Below the pieces are notes generated by a model. It worked only from the letters and a program-made list of their open reading frames with translations. It had not been told where the DNA came from and did no database searches. A stretch of 64,000 nucleotides of DNA. Source: Aplysia californica (lineage: Eukaryota > Mollusca > Gastropoda > Aplysiida > Aplysiidae). The stretch is taken from NCBI RefSeq assembly GCF_000002075.1, contig NW_004797428.1:945298-1009297 (forward strand), written 5' to 3'. The position numbers and the translations under genes are program-made. The first letter of the stretch is position 1. The number at the start of each line of letters is the position of its first letter. Positions 21,526 through 33,869 of this stretch are shown piece by piece.

Positions 21526-22752
21526 ACCCCGCGCCCGGTGCCCGAGACTGCCACAGCTGTAGGTCGTACACGGACAATTTTGTTTTATAGCAGGCTGCTG
21601 ACTGGTGCGGAAGATATGACAAGTGCAACTGTACAATCGTGCGCGTGTGGGATGGAGATATATTTGCTAAATCAAATGACTGCGTGCGTGTGTGTGTCAT
21701 TTTTTTTTTTTTGTATTATAAATTGTTGTTTGTTGGAATTGAGAGTCTCAGAAGAATTATTTGTGGGGTAGGGGAAATGGGGAATAAGATCTAATGTGCG
21801 ATACACGTGGACGTTGGTGTAGCAATGTACGTTTGTTTGATTTTGTACAAGTAATACAGTCTAGCATATACATAGCAAAATCAGCAGGAAGCAGGAATCT
21901 TTTTATTATGTGTATGAATTTGGTTATGTACATGTTATAAATCCCAAAAAGATATGTGCATAAGAAAAAAATTTAGGAGCTGAGAATCTGTTCGCTATAT
22001 ATGGGTGTTTAGCTCTGTTCGTTGTGTGCATGCTAGACCGTATTTTCAAGTCGTCGGGATTGTAAACTGACTGTGCCTTGCACAGCTGAAAGTAAACAGT
22101 TGACTCGTCAAGTTACCCTCCTCTATAGGAGCGGCTGGTCGGTGGGTTCTTGTCCTACTTCCTTTGTGCGTTACCATTTTCCTTTTCTCTTTATCTGTTC
22201 CTGAATGAAATGTGGCTTCTGGCATCAGGTTGATTCACTGTGCAATCTCTAACTCCTTAGGCTAGGTGACACCAGGGTGGTAAATAACTAGACAAACTAC
22301 TCCGTTATTTTTGTATTATTCCTTGGCCCAATTTGTATTTTGAAAGGTATGAAAAGGAGGGTTTTACTCCTTTTTTTTTAAAAACGCTTTGCAGTTACTT
22401 TAATGCGCCGGTGCAAATTATCCGTTCCGGATGCCAGGCCGGAGAAGTCCGTTGTAGTCACTCTCCTGGCTGGGTGACCGGATGGGGTATTTTGTACTGC
22501 TGGCTGTGTGAATGCAAAGTGTTAAATGAAGCAGGCTGTTAGAAGAGAGTACAGGAGTAAAACTAGGTCTTAAAATTAGTCACGTACAGTTGGACTGATG
22601 TGGTTTGTGAAGGAAGGAAGTGTTCTGTGGAAATTACTTCAGCTCATCGCCTCTTTTTTCTTCCTCTCTAGCATTGTAGTGAAGGTAGTTTAACAAACAA
22701 GTTGATCAAAATCAAAAGTGAATTTAGAGATTACTTATCTGTTCTACTGAGT

Positions 22753-22784
<32 letters not shown>

Positions 22785-22930
22785 CCCATGGATGGAACGA
22801 CTGACAAGACGGATGAACGAAGAGGGGCATTTTCTTGATTTTTGCGTCATGTTGTCTTATATTTAAATGATAAGCGTGTGAACTACATATGAGTTGAAAA
22901 GTCTAAATAAATCACCTATTCAGGTCCAAG
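21526..22930 (+). other. Probable UCK 3' UTR
   Basis: Non-coding sequence after the UCK stop. The first clear AATAAA on the plus strand that I noted is at 22906-22911, giving a UTR of about 1.4 kb, which would include an M2 MITE at 21857-22040. Extent is inferred; an earlier variant polyadenylation signal is possible. Confidence 0.3.
21857..22040. mobile_element. TA-MITE family M2, intact ends, 184 bp
   Basis: Left end CAGTCTAGCATATACATAGC; right end GTGTGCATGCTAGACCG is the inverted form. TA at 21855-21856 and 22041-22042. Interior has GAGCTGAGAATCTGTTCGCT. Other copies at 14943, 22975, 24997 and 36805. Confidence 0.75.
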
Positions 22931-22974
22931 CGGCATTGAGGAGTCTTTGTGCTCAGCCACTCTCTAAAACAATA

Positions 22975-23175
22975 CAGTCCAGCATGTCACACTCTCGGTT
23001 AAATAGATGGAACACAGAAATTTTTTCATAACATACGAATTTTGCAATGTACATGTTTTAAATACCAAGAATTTACATGCATATATATGTATAAGAAAAA
23101 GTTCAGGACCTGAAAATCTGTTTGTTACATTCTCGAGTTTTTTCGATGCGTGTTCGCTAAGTGCGTGCTGGACTA
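22975..23175. mobile_element. TA-MITE family M2, 201 bp
   Basis: Left end CAGTCCAGCATGTCACAC; right end GTGCGTGCTGGACTA. Flanked by TA on both sides (22973-22974, 23176-23177). Interior GTTCAGGACCTGAAAATCTG matches the other copies. Confidence 0.75.
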
Positions 23176-23926
23176 TAGCTATTTGGAGCTTGCACTCGAC
23201 TTCCCAAAAGTATTGATTGACTCTTTTGTTAGACGTGTCAACTTCTCGACTGCTTGTGTGTAAGACTCCGCCGTACACCATTTTGAAAAAATGGCACATG
23301 ATGGAGTCTTACATTAAGCAGCCGATATTCTTTCCTGCTGATGATTATACAGACCTAGAGATCTCTTATTTCCTGTTCCAGTTGTATGACATTTGTGTAA
23401 CTGTCGAGCATTTGTTTAGTAACTCGTACTGAAATTAGCCGTTGTTGAAACCAACAAAGTTTACAATGTGTTACTAGATAGAACCGTTATGAAAAATGCA
23501 CTCGTTCAGTGTAAAGATACACGCATGTACCATTGTTTTTTGGTCTTATTCTTTTTCCCTTGCCGTTTGTGCAATTTTGTCCCCACTTCTTCCTCTCAGT
23601 TTATTTGACCCCGGTAGTTACAGAGCCTGTCACATAATGCACAGCTTATTGCTAATACTAGTGCAACCAGTGACTAATTTCTTTCTCCTTTGTAAGTTGG
23701 CTCTGACAATTGTTGTTTTGTTTTTTTGGTGGGTGAGCTGGTCGATAGTTGAAATTCCGATGTCAGTGGGTGGCTATGGTCACTAAGCATTATGGGTATT
23801 CTTTTTAATATTTTGGTTTTTTTATGGGGTGGGGGGTAATGAAGGGTTCATGATTATATATATATGTTTTGTTTTTGCATGCAGAGTGTAGATCTGTGTT
23901 GTTTGGACTTTTTTTTATCATGACTT

Positions 23927-24110
23927 GGTGGGTGGTTGGCAGGTGCTCTGGTGTGGGTTGCATCTTCTTCCATATTAAAAATCTATCGTACTTGTCTCTC
24001 CTCCTTTTTTTTTTTTTTTTTTTAGTTTGTTACTCTATTGGACCATCTTTAATCTTCGGCACCTCCGTCGTGTTGCAGGGGCCATAAAATGCTTCCTTAA
24101 AAAACAAACA
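23927..24110 (+). mobile_element. SINE-A copy, 5' truncated
   Basis: GGTGGGTGGTTGGCAGGTGC, then TTCCATATTAAAAATCTATC and a diverged tail (CACCTCCGTCGTGTTGCAGG). A run of T interrupts the body. Confidence 0.65.
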
Positions 24111-24996
24111 AATATCATGACTTGTTGCTGTTAAAGCTTAAGGTCTCTGTGGTACTGACTTCTACATTTTGACATATGATAATTTTCCCGTCAAGAATGG
24201 ATATGATCGTAGACTGACCTATGCAGTATTGTAACGTCTTTGATGAGTTGATTGTGGATTTTTTCCCCAAAAATAATTTCAGCGTACCTCTGCCCCCAAA
24301 AAATAAAAAATTAACAAGGTGTACTCTTGTTGAATTAATTTTTTTCTTTAATGTTTTTTATTTTGTTGTTGTTGTTTTTTGGTTTGTGTTTGGGTTTTAT
24401 TTGCTTTTTTGTTTGTTTGATTGTTTCAACAGGAAAAGTTTTGAAATAAAAATTTGTTGCTTGGAAATCTTTCAGTTACAGTTACAGAATTTCTGTCATG
24501 CTTCATGATTCATGGTGTTCCCTCAGAGTGATGATCTCATTTCTCTTTTTGCTCTCCGGTTCCTGCTCAAATTGTCCTGCCACTGTCATTTGTCATAACA
24601 GAAAGTATAAACAAAGATCTATGTGTAGAAAGAGATAAGTCTAGTCTGTCGATTGCTCTCTCATGACTAATATCATGGAACAGTTTACCTAAGTTTACCC
24701 TCAGTTTCAAGCACTCAAAGACACAACTTGAGATTAAAAGAGAATTCTCTTCCAAAATCTCCAGTGGTCTCCAAATTCCTTTTTTCTTAAATGATCAACG
24801 ACACACCTGCAGGAGATGCCCACGAAATGTTACAAGCTATCACCCAGCAGTAATGACGAAAACCCAACAATTACTTTATTGACTACTGCTGTTGCTCTCA
24901 CTCCAGCTGTCTTTAGCTCATCTTGTAAACAAAGAATGGAGATAAACATGTTAACTTAGGACTTGATGAACTTGTTTTTTGTGTTCTACCTTAGTA

Positions 24997-25173
24997 TGGT
25001 CTAGTATGCACGCAACGAAATAGGTGGGGTGCTGAAATAATAAAAAGATTTTCGTTGTGTACAAATTTCGCTTAAGTATGTAAGTGTTTTAAATACAAAC
25101 AGTATACATACATGAGGAAAAACTCTGGACCTGAAAATCTTTTCGCTATGTATGTGTTCGTCATGCATGTGGC
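24997..25173. mobile_element. TA-MITE family M2, diverged
   Basis: Starts TGGTCTAGTATGCACGCAAC; interior CTCTGGACCTGAAAATCTTT. The right end (GTCATGCATGTGG) is degraded. Confidence 0.55.
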
Positions 25174-25517
25174 GTTTTTGGTTCTGCATTTCAGCGGATC
25201 ATCACTGAAGTGTCGCTTTGGTTTCGCGTTTCAGCTGATCGCCACTGACGTAGCCATTTGGGGGGGGTCCCAATTTTATCGACCCCAAGATCTACGCCTG
25301 ATCCTATTGCCACATTTACTACCTACTTTCACCCATATGTGTACTGTGGTTCTCTGTCCAGTTATGAATACTTTTAGTTATCACACAAACAAATTCATTT
25401 ATATTTGATTGAATTATAGGCTCTGTTTAAAGGTAACACTTGCCTCGAATTGGATGCATAAAATTGTGGAATACCTTGCTTACTCAAAGTATGGATGAAT
25501 ACATGTGTGTCACGACA

Positions 25518-25941
25518 CGGTGGAATCGGGCGCTCATCAATTTTTGGGCATGTGGAGTTATTGGTATCACCTTAAAGCTTGTTCATTTGCCTTGCTTTCG
25601 ATGAAAGAATTACCCATTTATCTTGAGTACATTCCAGGATATTTGCAATGGATTGAGGTAGGGACGCCTGGTTTCAAAGGTAAAATTAGTGAGAAAATGG
25701 CCACCAAAGTTTGGTTACCATATTTACAAAGCCTCATAGTCCATGAAAACAGACAATTTACATGTTTTAATGTCTTTAATCAATGTTTTTCAATATAACC
25801 CACACTGAAATGAGTTCTTAAATGGACATAATAGAAGGTGTTGAGCTAAAACACACAATTTCTATAAAAATTGCCAAAACCAGCGAAAAAGTGTATGTTT
25901 CTTTAGTTTCATTATTTTGAGGAGCGCCTGATTTCACCACC
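25518..25941. mobile_element. MITE family M1, copy 1
   Basis: Left end GGTGGAATCGGGCGCTCATC; right end GAGCGCCTGATTTCACCAC is its inverted form. Interior has TTTTTGGGC, TTAAAGCTTGTTCATTTGCC and GAAATGAGTTCTTAAATGG, all shared with the copy at 31622-32051. Overlapping open frame has no recognisable content. Confidence 0.7.
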
Positions 25942-26656
25942 TTGCCTGCCTCACATATCGCAATAGCCAGCACAGGGTTGTCCACCACCTAACGTCAACT
26001 CACTGCAAGGTTTCATTTTTGGACTCAAGCAAAATATATTTGAAAATTAAATCCCAAATACAATCTATTTGAATTTTAATTTGGGTAAATTATAGATTCA
26101 AGTTAGAGTAAGCAGAATTTATAAAAATCAAAAATGAGTTATTACTTGTTGCTTCTACAGTTATGGTAGGCTATATAAAATTGTAAACATTTAATTTGTA
26201 CATGATAGAAACAAAAATGTATTACATGTATTTGTCAAATAAATATAAAAGTATTTTCACTTTCTTCTTTCCCTTTTAGTATCAAAACTGTTGGATGATA
26301 TAACTGCTCCCCGTTTGTTTTCCGTTTCAGTATTTTGAGCATGAAGTCTGTTATTGTTATCGTTATTAAATTGTTTATAGCCGGGCACAGATAACTCAAA
26401 ACAGGTCGTCGAGGATTGACAAATGTTTTCGACACGTCCGTAATTCGGGTAAACAGATATAGTGAAAAATGAAAGATCGAGATATCAGTCAGGAATGGCA
26501 AATTGTACCAGCTATCAGTGATTTCAAATTTTCCGTTTTCATGTTATGTGTGCCCGGCTGTACAACGTGGATGTTAGGCTGGTGTGTGAAGGTGTTATTG
26601 ACACCATCGCCATTTTGTCGTTGTTGTGGGGACAATCTGTGACTGGGGAGCCTGTC

Positions 26657-26790
26657 TTTGTTCCCTCAGCTTTATGTTCCCTCAAGTCAAGTTACATCCT
26701 ATGTCATGTCTTGTCATAATGCCATGCCATATTACATGACGTAAATATCTCTAGACTTGAAGGAACACAGAGCTGAGGGAACAAATAGCT
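26657..26790. repeat. Inverted repeat with GTTCCCTCAG-rich arms
   Basis: The left arm (TTTGTTCCCTCAGC, TTTATGTTCCCTCAAGTC) and the right arm (GACTTGAAGGAACACAGAGC, TGAGGGAACAAA) pair over about 34 bp around a roughly 60-bp loop. It is followed at 26812-26865 by tandem TATGTTCCCTCAGCTC units. Possibly a decayed foldback element. Confidence 0.5.
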
Positions 26791-27166
26791 AATTCTCCTA
26801 ACAGACCGCTCTTTGTTCCCTCATATCTATGTTCCCTCAGCTCTATGTTCCCTCAGCTCTATGTTCCCTCATTTCAAGTTCAATGATGACCAGAGGTCAA
26901 CTACTAATGACCACTGGTTTCCCACTGGTCACTTTAACATGACATGGCATGTGACTTGACTGAGGGAACCTTGCTCTGACCCCTGTGACTGTGATAGTGA
27001 CCGCAGTGTGTACTGGAACTTACTGTAAGTGTCTGATTTTCCGGTGAACGGAGTCCAGCAACCAACACGTGAATTCATAACTGAGATCTGTTTACTGCTC
27101 TCAATTCACACAGTATTTTGTGAAGATAGAATGTGATAAGTGATTTTACATCAGTTAAAATAATTA

Positions 27167-27489
27167 CAGTCAAACCTGTCCAGGCCAAGACAGAAGAGAA
27201 AACTGCTTGTCTTCAACAGGCACAGGTGGATATCTCGGACAGTGTCATATGAAAATACAAAAATACATATATTATAAGACGTCCAGCCATTGTTGAGGAG
27301 GAGAGAGGTTGTATCTTTAAAACAAGTTACTGTCTTGGACCATGTCATTGTTATTATTTATAATAAGGAAAAGCGTAAGAGTGGTGGAAGTGGGAAGAGT
27401 AGGGGTTGTGTGTTACACTGTGTACTTAATTGTACAGGTGATTGTCTTGAACGGATAGTTTTTAGAACTTTAGAGAACAGGTTCGATTG
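27167..27489. mobile_element. Pogo/Tigger-like MITE, 323 bp
   Basis: Left end CAGTCAAACCTGTCCAGGCC; right end reverse complement CAATCGAACCTGTTCTC. TA at 27165-27166 and 27490-27491. The interior contains CTTGGACC and TTGTCTTGAACGG, as in the solo ends at 10942, 19259 and 59685. Confidence 0.75.
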
Positions 27490-27491
27490 TA

Positions 27492-28330
27492 CATGTATTT
27501 TGAAAAGTTTTCTGAATTGATTAGAAAAGAATATATTATATCATTCATGTTGTGTGAAGTAATACTGGTGGTAGCTGCCCCCTCTATAATACACGTACAT
27601 CATGCATAACATTTGTCCGTCGTCGATGACGCGTACTTGTAGGTCTACTTCTATCACTATCAGAGTTCTGAAATATAATGGAGTCCACTCAAATCAAACA
27701 CAGTTAATCTGAAAACAACATACTGTAAATGGAAAGAAAAAATTGAAACCCCGATTATTATTTTTTTACCGTTATACTAAAGCGATCACTTTGACTTTGA
27801 ACTGACGTGGCTCTCGATGAGCAGTGCATGGATGTCTACACAATGAACATGATCTGAATGCTTGCCTTTTACTCATGCAAAGTTGAGTTGAGATTTTTAC
27901 TCGCAACTTCAGTAACTTTAGAAGTAAGCATATAATATGCGTACATCGTGTAGCCTACATGTATGTTTATTTACAGGATATTGAAATTATGTAGGTTTCT
28001 GAGGTGGGCGTTGTTTCTTCCTCTTGGGCGTTTGTTTGGTCAATAAGCATACAGTATGCATGTATAACTAGTATAACACGGATAGGTCAGACACAGAAGA
28101 CTCGAAATTACGCATCTGTCGAACTGTGCCTGCGGTCCCGGGTTTTTTTTCTTCTTTATCTTTGTAAGAGATTCCTCGAGCTTATGGATCCCTCAAAATG
28201 CCAAGGCCGGTCCGGACGAATTCGAGCTATCCGTGTTATACTATACCTATCTGACCTGTAACTGTAAGATGAGCTATGCAATCATTAAATGAATGACTAC
28301 TTCCTGTATATATTTAATCAATATACTTAG
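27492..28330. other. Intergenic DNA, nothing recognised
   Basis: AT-rich, no exon-like signal or readable element ends found. Confidence 0.4.
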
Positions 28331-28579
28331 GGTCGCTTTTAAGCACAAGCGGGCTATCCTGAAAAATGGTGTTTTGAGAAAATCGAAGGTAAAGTTTTTT
28401 GCCCCTTGTTAAGTTTCTTTAAAAGACAAGGAGAGTTTTCTCTTTAACCAAACAAATATACACACCAATGAAACCAAACTTCTCCTATAGGCCTATAGTA
28501 AATGCACACTTTTGGTGTTGGTCAAGATTTCTGGAAACCCTCGAAATTTGGGTTAGCCTGCTTGTCCTTTAAAGCGACC
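28331..28579. mobile_element. MITE family M7, copy 1, 249 bp
   Basis: Left end GGTCGCTTTTAAGCACAAGC, then GGGCTATCC; the right end is the inverted form (GGTCGCTTTAAAGGACAAGC, then AGGCTAACC). That gives 29-bp terminal repeats with few mismatches. The interior, including AACCAAACAAATATACACAC, matches 62831-63048 on the other strand. Confidence 0.7.
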
Positions 28580-29960
28580 ATACAACACTGTGGAGGTGCT
28601 GCATTGAAACATACCCCCCTCCCCCTGCGTCCCCATATAAGTAACTTGTTTTTAGTAGTTTTGATTAGCTATACGTATAGATTGGTGTTTTTTAAATAGT
28701 GGCATCCACTAGAAGCAGACTCACTTTAAAATGGAAAAGCTATAGTTACATGTATTTTACATACTGTATTGCAAATAAATATAATTTCTGTTCATGTATT
28801 ATATATAATACTAATACATGTATACATAGATACGGATTTCAATGTGTTTTGTTTGACCCTTTGGCTTAGTAGAGTTGGAGTTAAATGCGAATACAGTGTA
28901 TATCAACTATGCAATGTTTGCTGGCATGATATAGATGGCTTCATTTTTGCATTTTCATGCTCAGAAAATTAGATCTAACCAATTTTTCCGCAAACTAACA
29001 TTTACAAAATGACTTAAGTTTTTAATTTAATCATATTTTTTAACAATCTGAAATTTCTGACAGGTAAATGATCAGGATGTCTTAGTATCTTAATCTTTCA
29101 ATCTTTCTAATTCTTTAATTTTTTATTCAAGATACTATCATTTTTTTAAATCTTGAAATTTGGAATCAGGAAGGTCAGTTAATTACATAATGTAATCATG
29201 TGCATATATTTAATTTAGATGTGTTTTTATTTCCCCCTTTTTAATATTTAGTGTTGTTTTGTTTTTGGGGGTTTTGTTTTGTTTTTTGGTGGGTTTTGCT
29301 TGTTTTGCATTTTATTTTTTTGGGGGGGGGGGGATTTACATATATATGTGTAACTGTGTTTGTAATAAACCCAAATCTATGCCTAGAACAGGCTGCAGAC
29401 AACATGACTATTTTTTAAACTTTGTTGTCTCATGTGCAATCTATAACTATAAATTACCTTGATCTGATTCTCATACCAGACAGTAGGCCATCCCCCTAAC
29501 GTTATTGCTGTTCAAAACATGAGCACTTCAAAAATAATGTAATCACTGACTGAATACAACATTTTTCTTTTTTTCCCCATTCTCTCATCATATGATCGGT
29601 GCAAACCATTTACCGTAAATCTTTAAGTATATATATTTGTACATGCCATGTGGGCCTACCAATAAAGTTAGATTTTTTTCCTCCTTTCCCTTATCCCTGA
29701 AATTATGGTGTAAAATAGTGGTAGCTGTCCCAGATGTGGTAGAATCTGTATACATCATGTATTATTATATTATATAATTAATTGAACAGTCCCTTTTACC
29801 TGGCTAGACTGATTATGTTTCCAATCTTCCATGTAATGTTGATGTTTTCATGTTCACAAGTAGCATTCATTCATGTAGGCCTACCGTCCGTACATGGTTT
29901 AATCTGGTCAGTTTTATTTTTATCTCAAATATCTCCCAACTTTCAGGCTGCTTCATCATA
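28580..29960. other. Intergenic DNA, nothing recognised
   Basis: AT-rich sequence with a G run at about 29320-29333; no gene or element ends recognised. Confidence 0.4.
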
Positions 29961-30203
29961 GGGTGGGTGGTTGGCGGGTGCTCAGTGCTCCGGTGTGGTT
30001 TGTTGCTCCTTTATTGAATTATAGTTATTAAATGTCAAACATCTATTATCGTCCTTCAGATCTCTCCTTCTTTTCTTTGTACTTGTATGTTACTCTGTTT
30101 AGTAACACCTCTAAATTTCTGGCACTCATGATTATTTGACCTTAGATTTCAATTTGTGTTGCAAGCAAGTGCTGTAGAAGTAGAACTCCTATAAAAACTT
30201 AAA
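29961..30203 (+). mobile_element. SINE-A copy, diverged
   Basis: GGGTGGGTGGTTGGCGGGTG, then ATCTATTATCGTCC, CACCTCTAAATTTC and a loose tail ending GCTGTAGAAG. Several small insertions relative to other copies suggest an older copy. Confidence 0.6.
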
Positions 30204-31039
30204 GAAAAAAACAAAACAACTCAATGATAGCTGAATTGTCTTCAATTAATAATGTAGTCTGCATCCGATCGACATGCATACGAATACATGAAGGCCTACT
30301 TAGCCTTTCCCAAATAAGACCATTGTAAGAGTTTCTGCTTGTCAACACAGCCACAGCGCTGCCTGGATGCTGCCCGTCATATTCTCAGGCAGGGACTCTG
30401 CTGAACGGTTCGAGTTAATTAACCCCAGTATACCACAGTCACATGTAATTTATATCACGATATTAAAAAGAAATGTGATGTTCAGTATCAAAATTGCAGC
30501 GCATTTCTATTTTTGGGTTAGGCATACTCAATACCCGGTACACATAATCTACAATTTATTTGTAGAAAATGTTGTTTGTTTGTTTGATCTCCTTAGTGTG
30601 CAAGTGCAAGTTATTTATCAAATTTGTTTGTTTTTGTTTTCATCATCATTCAACAAATGATGGGTTTGGAAACATCAGTAAGTTAGTAATGCAGAATTAG
30701 TTATAATAAAAAGTAATTAGTATGTACACGTATTACAATTTACAAATGGTCCCATGTATACCAAAGCTCTATTACTTACTAGACAACTAAACCAAGTAGG
30801 AGAATTGTTCCTTGAATTTCTTTTGATGTTTGTGACACATTTCTGCATACATGAATATATAGTACATGTATCATGTACATAGAAGTAAAGGCTTCTGTCA
30901 ACAGCTTGGACAATAAACCATCGATTGACCCCTCTCACCTGTGGTTTTTTGTATTTCTTTGACTCTATAATTAATGTTTTTTTACTTTTAAATATATAGC
31001 TGTTTTTGTGCGCCTCCATTGACACAATTTAGATCATTT
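30204..31039. other. Intergenic DNA, nothing recognised
   Basis: No supported feature. Open frames here are AT-rich and lack known motifs. Confidence 0.4.
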
Positions 31040-31216
31040 TGAAGGTGGATTTCCTACCCTGCCTATCAGGGCCAACCCAGGCTGAGAGGGATACAACATC
31101 CCAACAGAACTTTCGAGATACTTGATAAAACTTTTCTCTCCACTCAAGAATCGAGTTCAGGTCTCCACAGAATAGCTCAGCGCATAACTCGTGATAACTG
31201 CTACACCACAGACACC
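31040..31216 (-). mobile_element. SINE-E copy
   Basis: On the minus strand the head reads CTGGTGTCTGTGGTGTAGC, a tRNA-like start, and the 3' part reads GTTGTATCCCTCTCAGCCTG, then GGTTGGCCCTGATAGGCAGG. The same landmarks in the same order occur at 36291-36458 (-) and 62661-62825 (+). Confidence 0.6.
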
Positions 31217-31621
31217 AGTGTCAAACAATAACAGATACACAGTATTAAAAAAAAGTAGTTGTTCCCGAATCCGATCTGGATTTTGGGGATTGTCTTGTTA
31301 CTGAGACAACTTCTTGGGACTTCGGCATACATGTATTGTGGTAGGGTGGCCAGTTCCTTTCCACACCGCCTTTACTTCCCCAACTCGAAGTCAGGTACCC
31401 ATTACTGCTACTACTGCTAGGTGGGCAGTAGGGGGTGCAAAAAATCTGTCCAAACTGAGGCTCTAACCGGGACTATCCGCTCCGCCACCGCACCCAACAG
31501 ATACAGTATGTTGCCTATACTATAGAAAGAACACTCATGACTATGATGAGTACAATAACACAGTGTTGAAAACTGAACTAAGACTTGACAAGATATGTAC
31601 ATATGTATGTGTGAGGAATCA

Positions 31622-32051
31622 TGGTGAAATCAGGCGCTCATCAGAAAAATAATAAAAGCGAAGAAACACTGAAACAGGCATTTTCCCGCCAGTTTGGCTT
31701 TATTTTATCGAATTTTTGTGTTTTGGCTGAACACATTTTGTGTCCATAAAAGAACTCATTTCCACATGAATTTTACAGAAAATAAAAAACGACTATGGGC
31801 ACAAAATATGTAAATGTTCAGATTTCAAGGACTCTCCAGCTACTGAAGATGCCAAACTTTGGCAGCAATTTTCTCTCTCCGACTGAACCACGAGGGGACC
31901 CCCACCTCCTTCAATAGCAATCTTGACTTTTATACAAGATAGAGATTGGTTATTTTTTTTCATTTAAAGCAAGGCAATTGAATAAGCTTTCACTTCAGAT
32001 GATATCAATAGCTCCCTACGCCCAAAAATCGACGAGCTCTTGATTCCACTG
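31622..32051. mobile_element. MITE family M1, copy 2 (opposite orientation)
   Basis: Left end GGTGAAATCAGGCGCTCATC; right end GAGCTCTTGATTCCACTG is its inverted form. Interior is the reverse complement of 25518-25941 at many blocks (GAACTCATTTCCACATG, GCAAGGCAATTGAATAAGC, CCCAAAAATCG). Confidence 0.7.
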
Positions 32052-32280
32052 TATCATGACACATAAAACTACATATGTATAGATATATATGCGAATGCAA
32101 AGCCACAGGCTCTGTACTCTGTTCCAACACCACGCCACGAGTGGCCACCTTAGACTTGGTCCCATCCAGGCCAGTAAATCAGTTATCATACATGTACTAA
32201 TACATGTAATACTAGCCATAATCACAAAATCTTCCACTACATTGTCCCTTGGACTCCCTTGTTTATTTTAGCAAGTTTTT

Positions 32281-32532
32281 ACAGCGGTCGCAACTGCATA
32301 AGGTCATTATGAGCACGAAGGGGTAGTTGTCAACAGAAGTCCAAAGGGTAATCAGGCTCACTGTGCTCACCTCTCTAGCCTCAACAGCACAAAGTCTGCT
32401 TCGACTATCAAGGCACGCTGGAAACAGCAGTTCACAAGAGAGTGACAAACATACAAAAGAAGTACAGGAAAAATGACGATAGCAAGAATGAGGAAAGAAA
32501 AAGCAGCAGTTCCCCCATGTTGTTCCGGCACA
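32281..32532 (-). mobile_element. Family C retroposon, minus strand
   Basis: Starts with the inverted tail (CGGTCGCAACTGCATAAGGT) and continues through GTGCTCACCTCTCTAGCC and CTATCAAGGCACGC. The 5' part is truncated at about 32532, directly against a SINE-D copy. Confidence 0.7.
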
Positions 32533-32533
32533 G

Positions 32534-32730
32534 CTGTGTAAGCGTAAGAAAGATCATGAGTTCGATTCCTATCAGAGGACCAACAGTATGTTCCTTGGGA
32601 AAGGCATTTTACACCAATTTCCCTCACTTCACCCCAGGTGGAAATGGGCACTCGATCAAGAATGTTTCCAGGTCATGTTCAAGATCTGCTGGGTATAATT
32701 ATAAATAATTGTATTTGTATAGAGCAGAGG
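32534..32730 (+). mobile_element. SINE-D copy, diverged
   Basis: B-box-like GAGTTCGATTCC, then CCTTGGGAAAGGCATTTTAC, CTTCACCCCAGGTGGAAATG and TATTTGTATAGAGC. The middle of the body is deleted. Confidence 0.65.
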
Positions 32731-33176
32731 GCACGCATATGCACTATATAAATGTAATTGCATGGTATTATCGTACCATTATAATTCATTGTAACATCCA
32801 GGGCACGCGTGAATTAAAACGTTCCGCCGTCAGTTGGATTAATGATTATTCTACCACTCCTGTCAGGTCAGTTCAACTTGCATGGATTCAAAGACTTAGC
32901 AGCCAATCACTTTAAAGTATTAAACAAGTACAAATTTAATTTAAAGCATATATAATATATATGCACACAAGTCATTTTCTAGCAAGACTTGGAGACGGGA
33001 AAAAGAGAGAGGGTAGGGATACACAGGAATCCTTTCATTACCGGTACCCGCACACAACTAAAGTAACTGCTGAACAGAAAAATAAAGCAAGTCACACACA
33101 AAAAATTACAATTAAGAGAGAGAGAGCAAAGGTTAGTATCCCAGGTTGTTTTTCCCTAAACATCTCGCTCCTCTGT

Positions 33177-33436
33177 TTAGTTTTAGCTAGAGTTTTACAG
33201 CACTAGCAACACAATGTCACAACAGTGCCCAAGATAATCAGATTTTTTGTGTGTTTTTAGTCAGAGTTTTACGGCACTTGCAACACAATACGGTCATAGT
33301 ATTATAAATAAGTCCTGAAGATTAGAGGTGTTACAAGAGAGTAACAAACACAAAGTAGAAGGAGGGGAGATAAAGATGATAGATGTTTGATTGGAAAGAA
33401 GGAGCAAATCACACCGGAGCACCCACCAACCACCCA
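33177..33436 (-). mobile_element. SINE-A copy with an extra solo tail
   Basis: The body ends CACCAACCACCCAC at 33436 and the tail (GTTTTACGGCACTTGCAAC) begins near 33256. A second inverted tail lies at 33177-33222 (GAGTTTTACAGCACTAGCAA), as if another insertion had been truncated to the tail only. Sense relative to the ELAV-like gene. Confidence 0.65.
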
Positions 33437-33560
33437 CTCTTATTCCTCTGACGCCGATTATTATGTTGCATTTCCACAACATTATGACCATCATTGTGTC
33501 AACATGTTCATCCACTCCTGAATAGGAAATGACAAAATTCCTAGAGAGGTTTATTTCTTG

Positions 33561-33726
33561 TTTTAGTAAGTGTGTTACAGCACTTGTAACACAATAAGGT
33601 CATATAAGCACAGAAGACTAGACGCGCTACTAGAATAACAAACACAAAAAATAAGAGATATGAATAATAGATGGTTTGATAGGAAAGACGGAGCAAACCA
33701 CACCACGACACCTACCAATCACACAC
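33561..33726 (-). mobile_element. SINE-A copy, minus strand
   Basis: Inverted tail (GTGTTACAGCACTTGTAACA), then GATGGTTTGATAGGAAAG and CAAACCACACCACGACACC. Diverged. Confidence 0.6.
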
Positions 33727-33869
33727 TCACTCTGCTACTCCTGGTATTAGTCATAATATAACAGACAACAAAGAAACAGGCAAGTTACTCATCAACACTA
33801 TCACAAATATCAAGAATACTACACCTCGAACACACAACCAGGAATGAAATAAAAACTCGATACTTTGTA

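Larger units (their letters stand above)
22931..24996. other. Intergenic DNA between UCK and ELAV-like gene, first part
   Basis: Apart from one M2 MITE and one SINE-A copy I recognise nothing. T-rich tracts (24340-24420) and open frames there are compositional. Confidence 0.4.

Noticed and set aside
25505-25798. 97-codon open frame
   Set aside because: Lies inside an M1 MITE; the sister copy at 31622 does not keep the frame.
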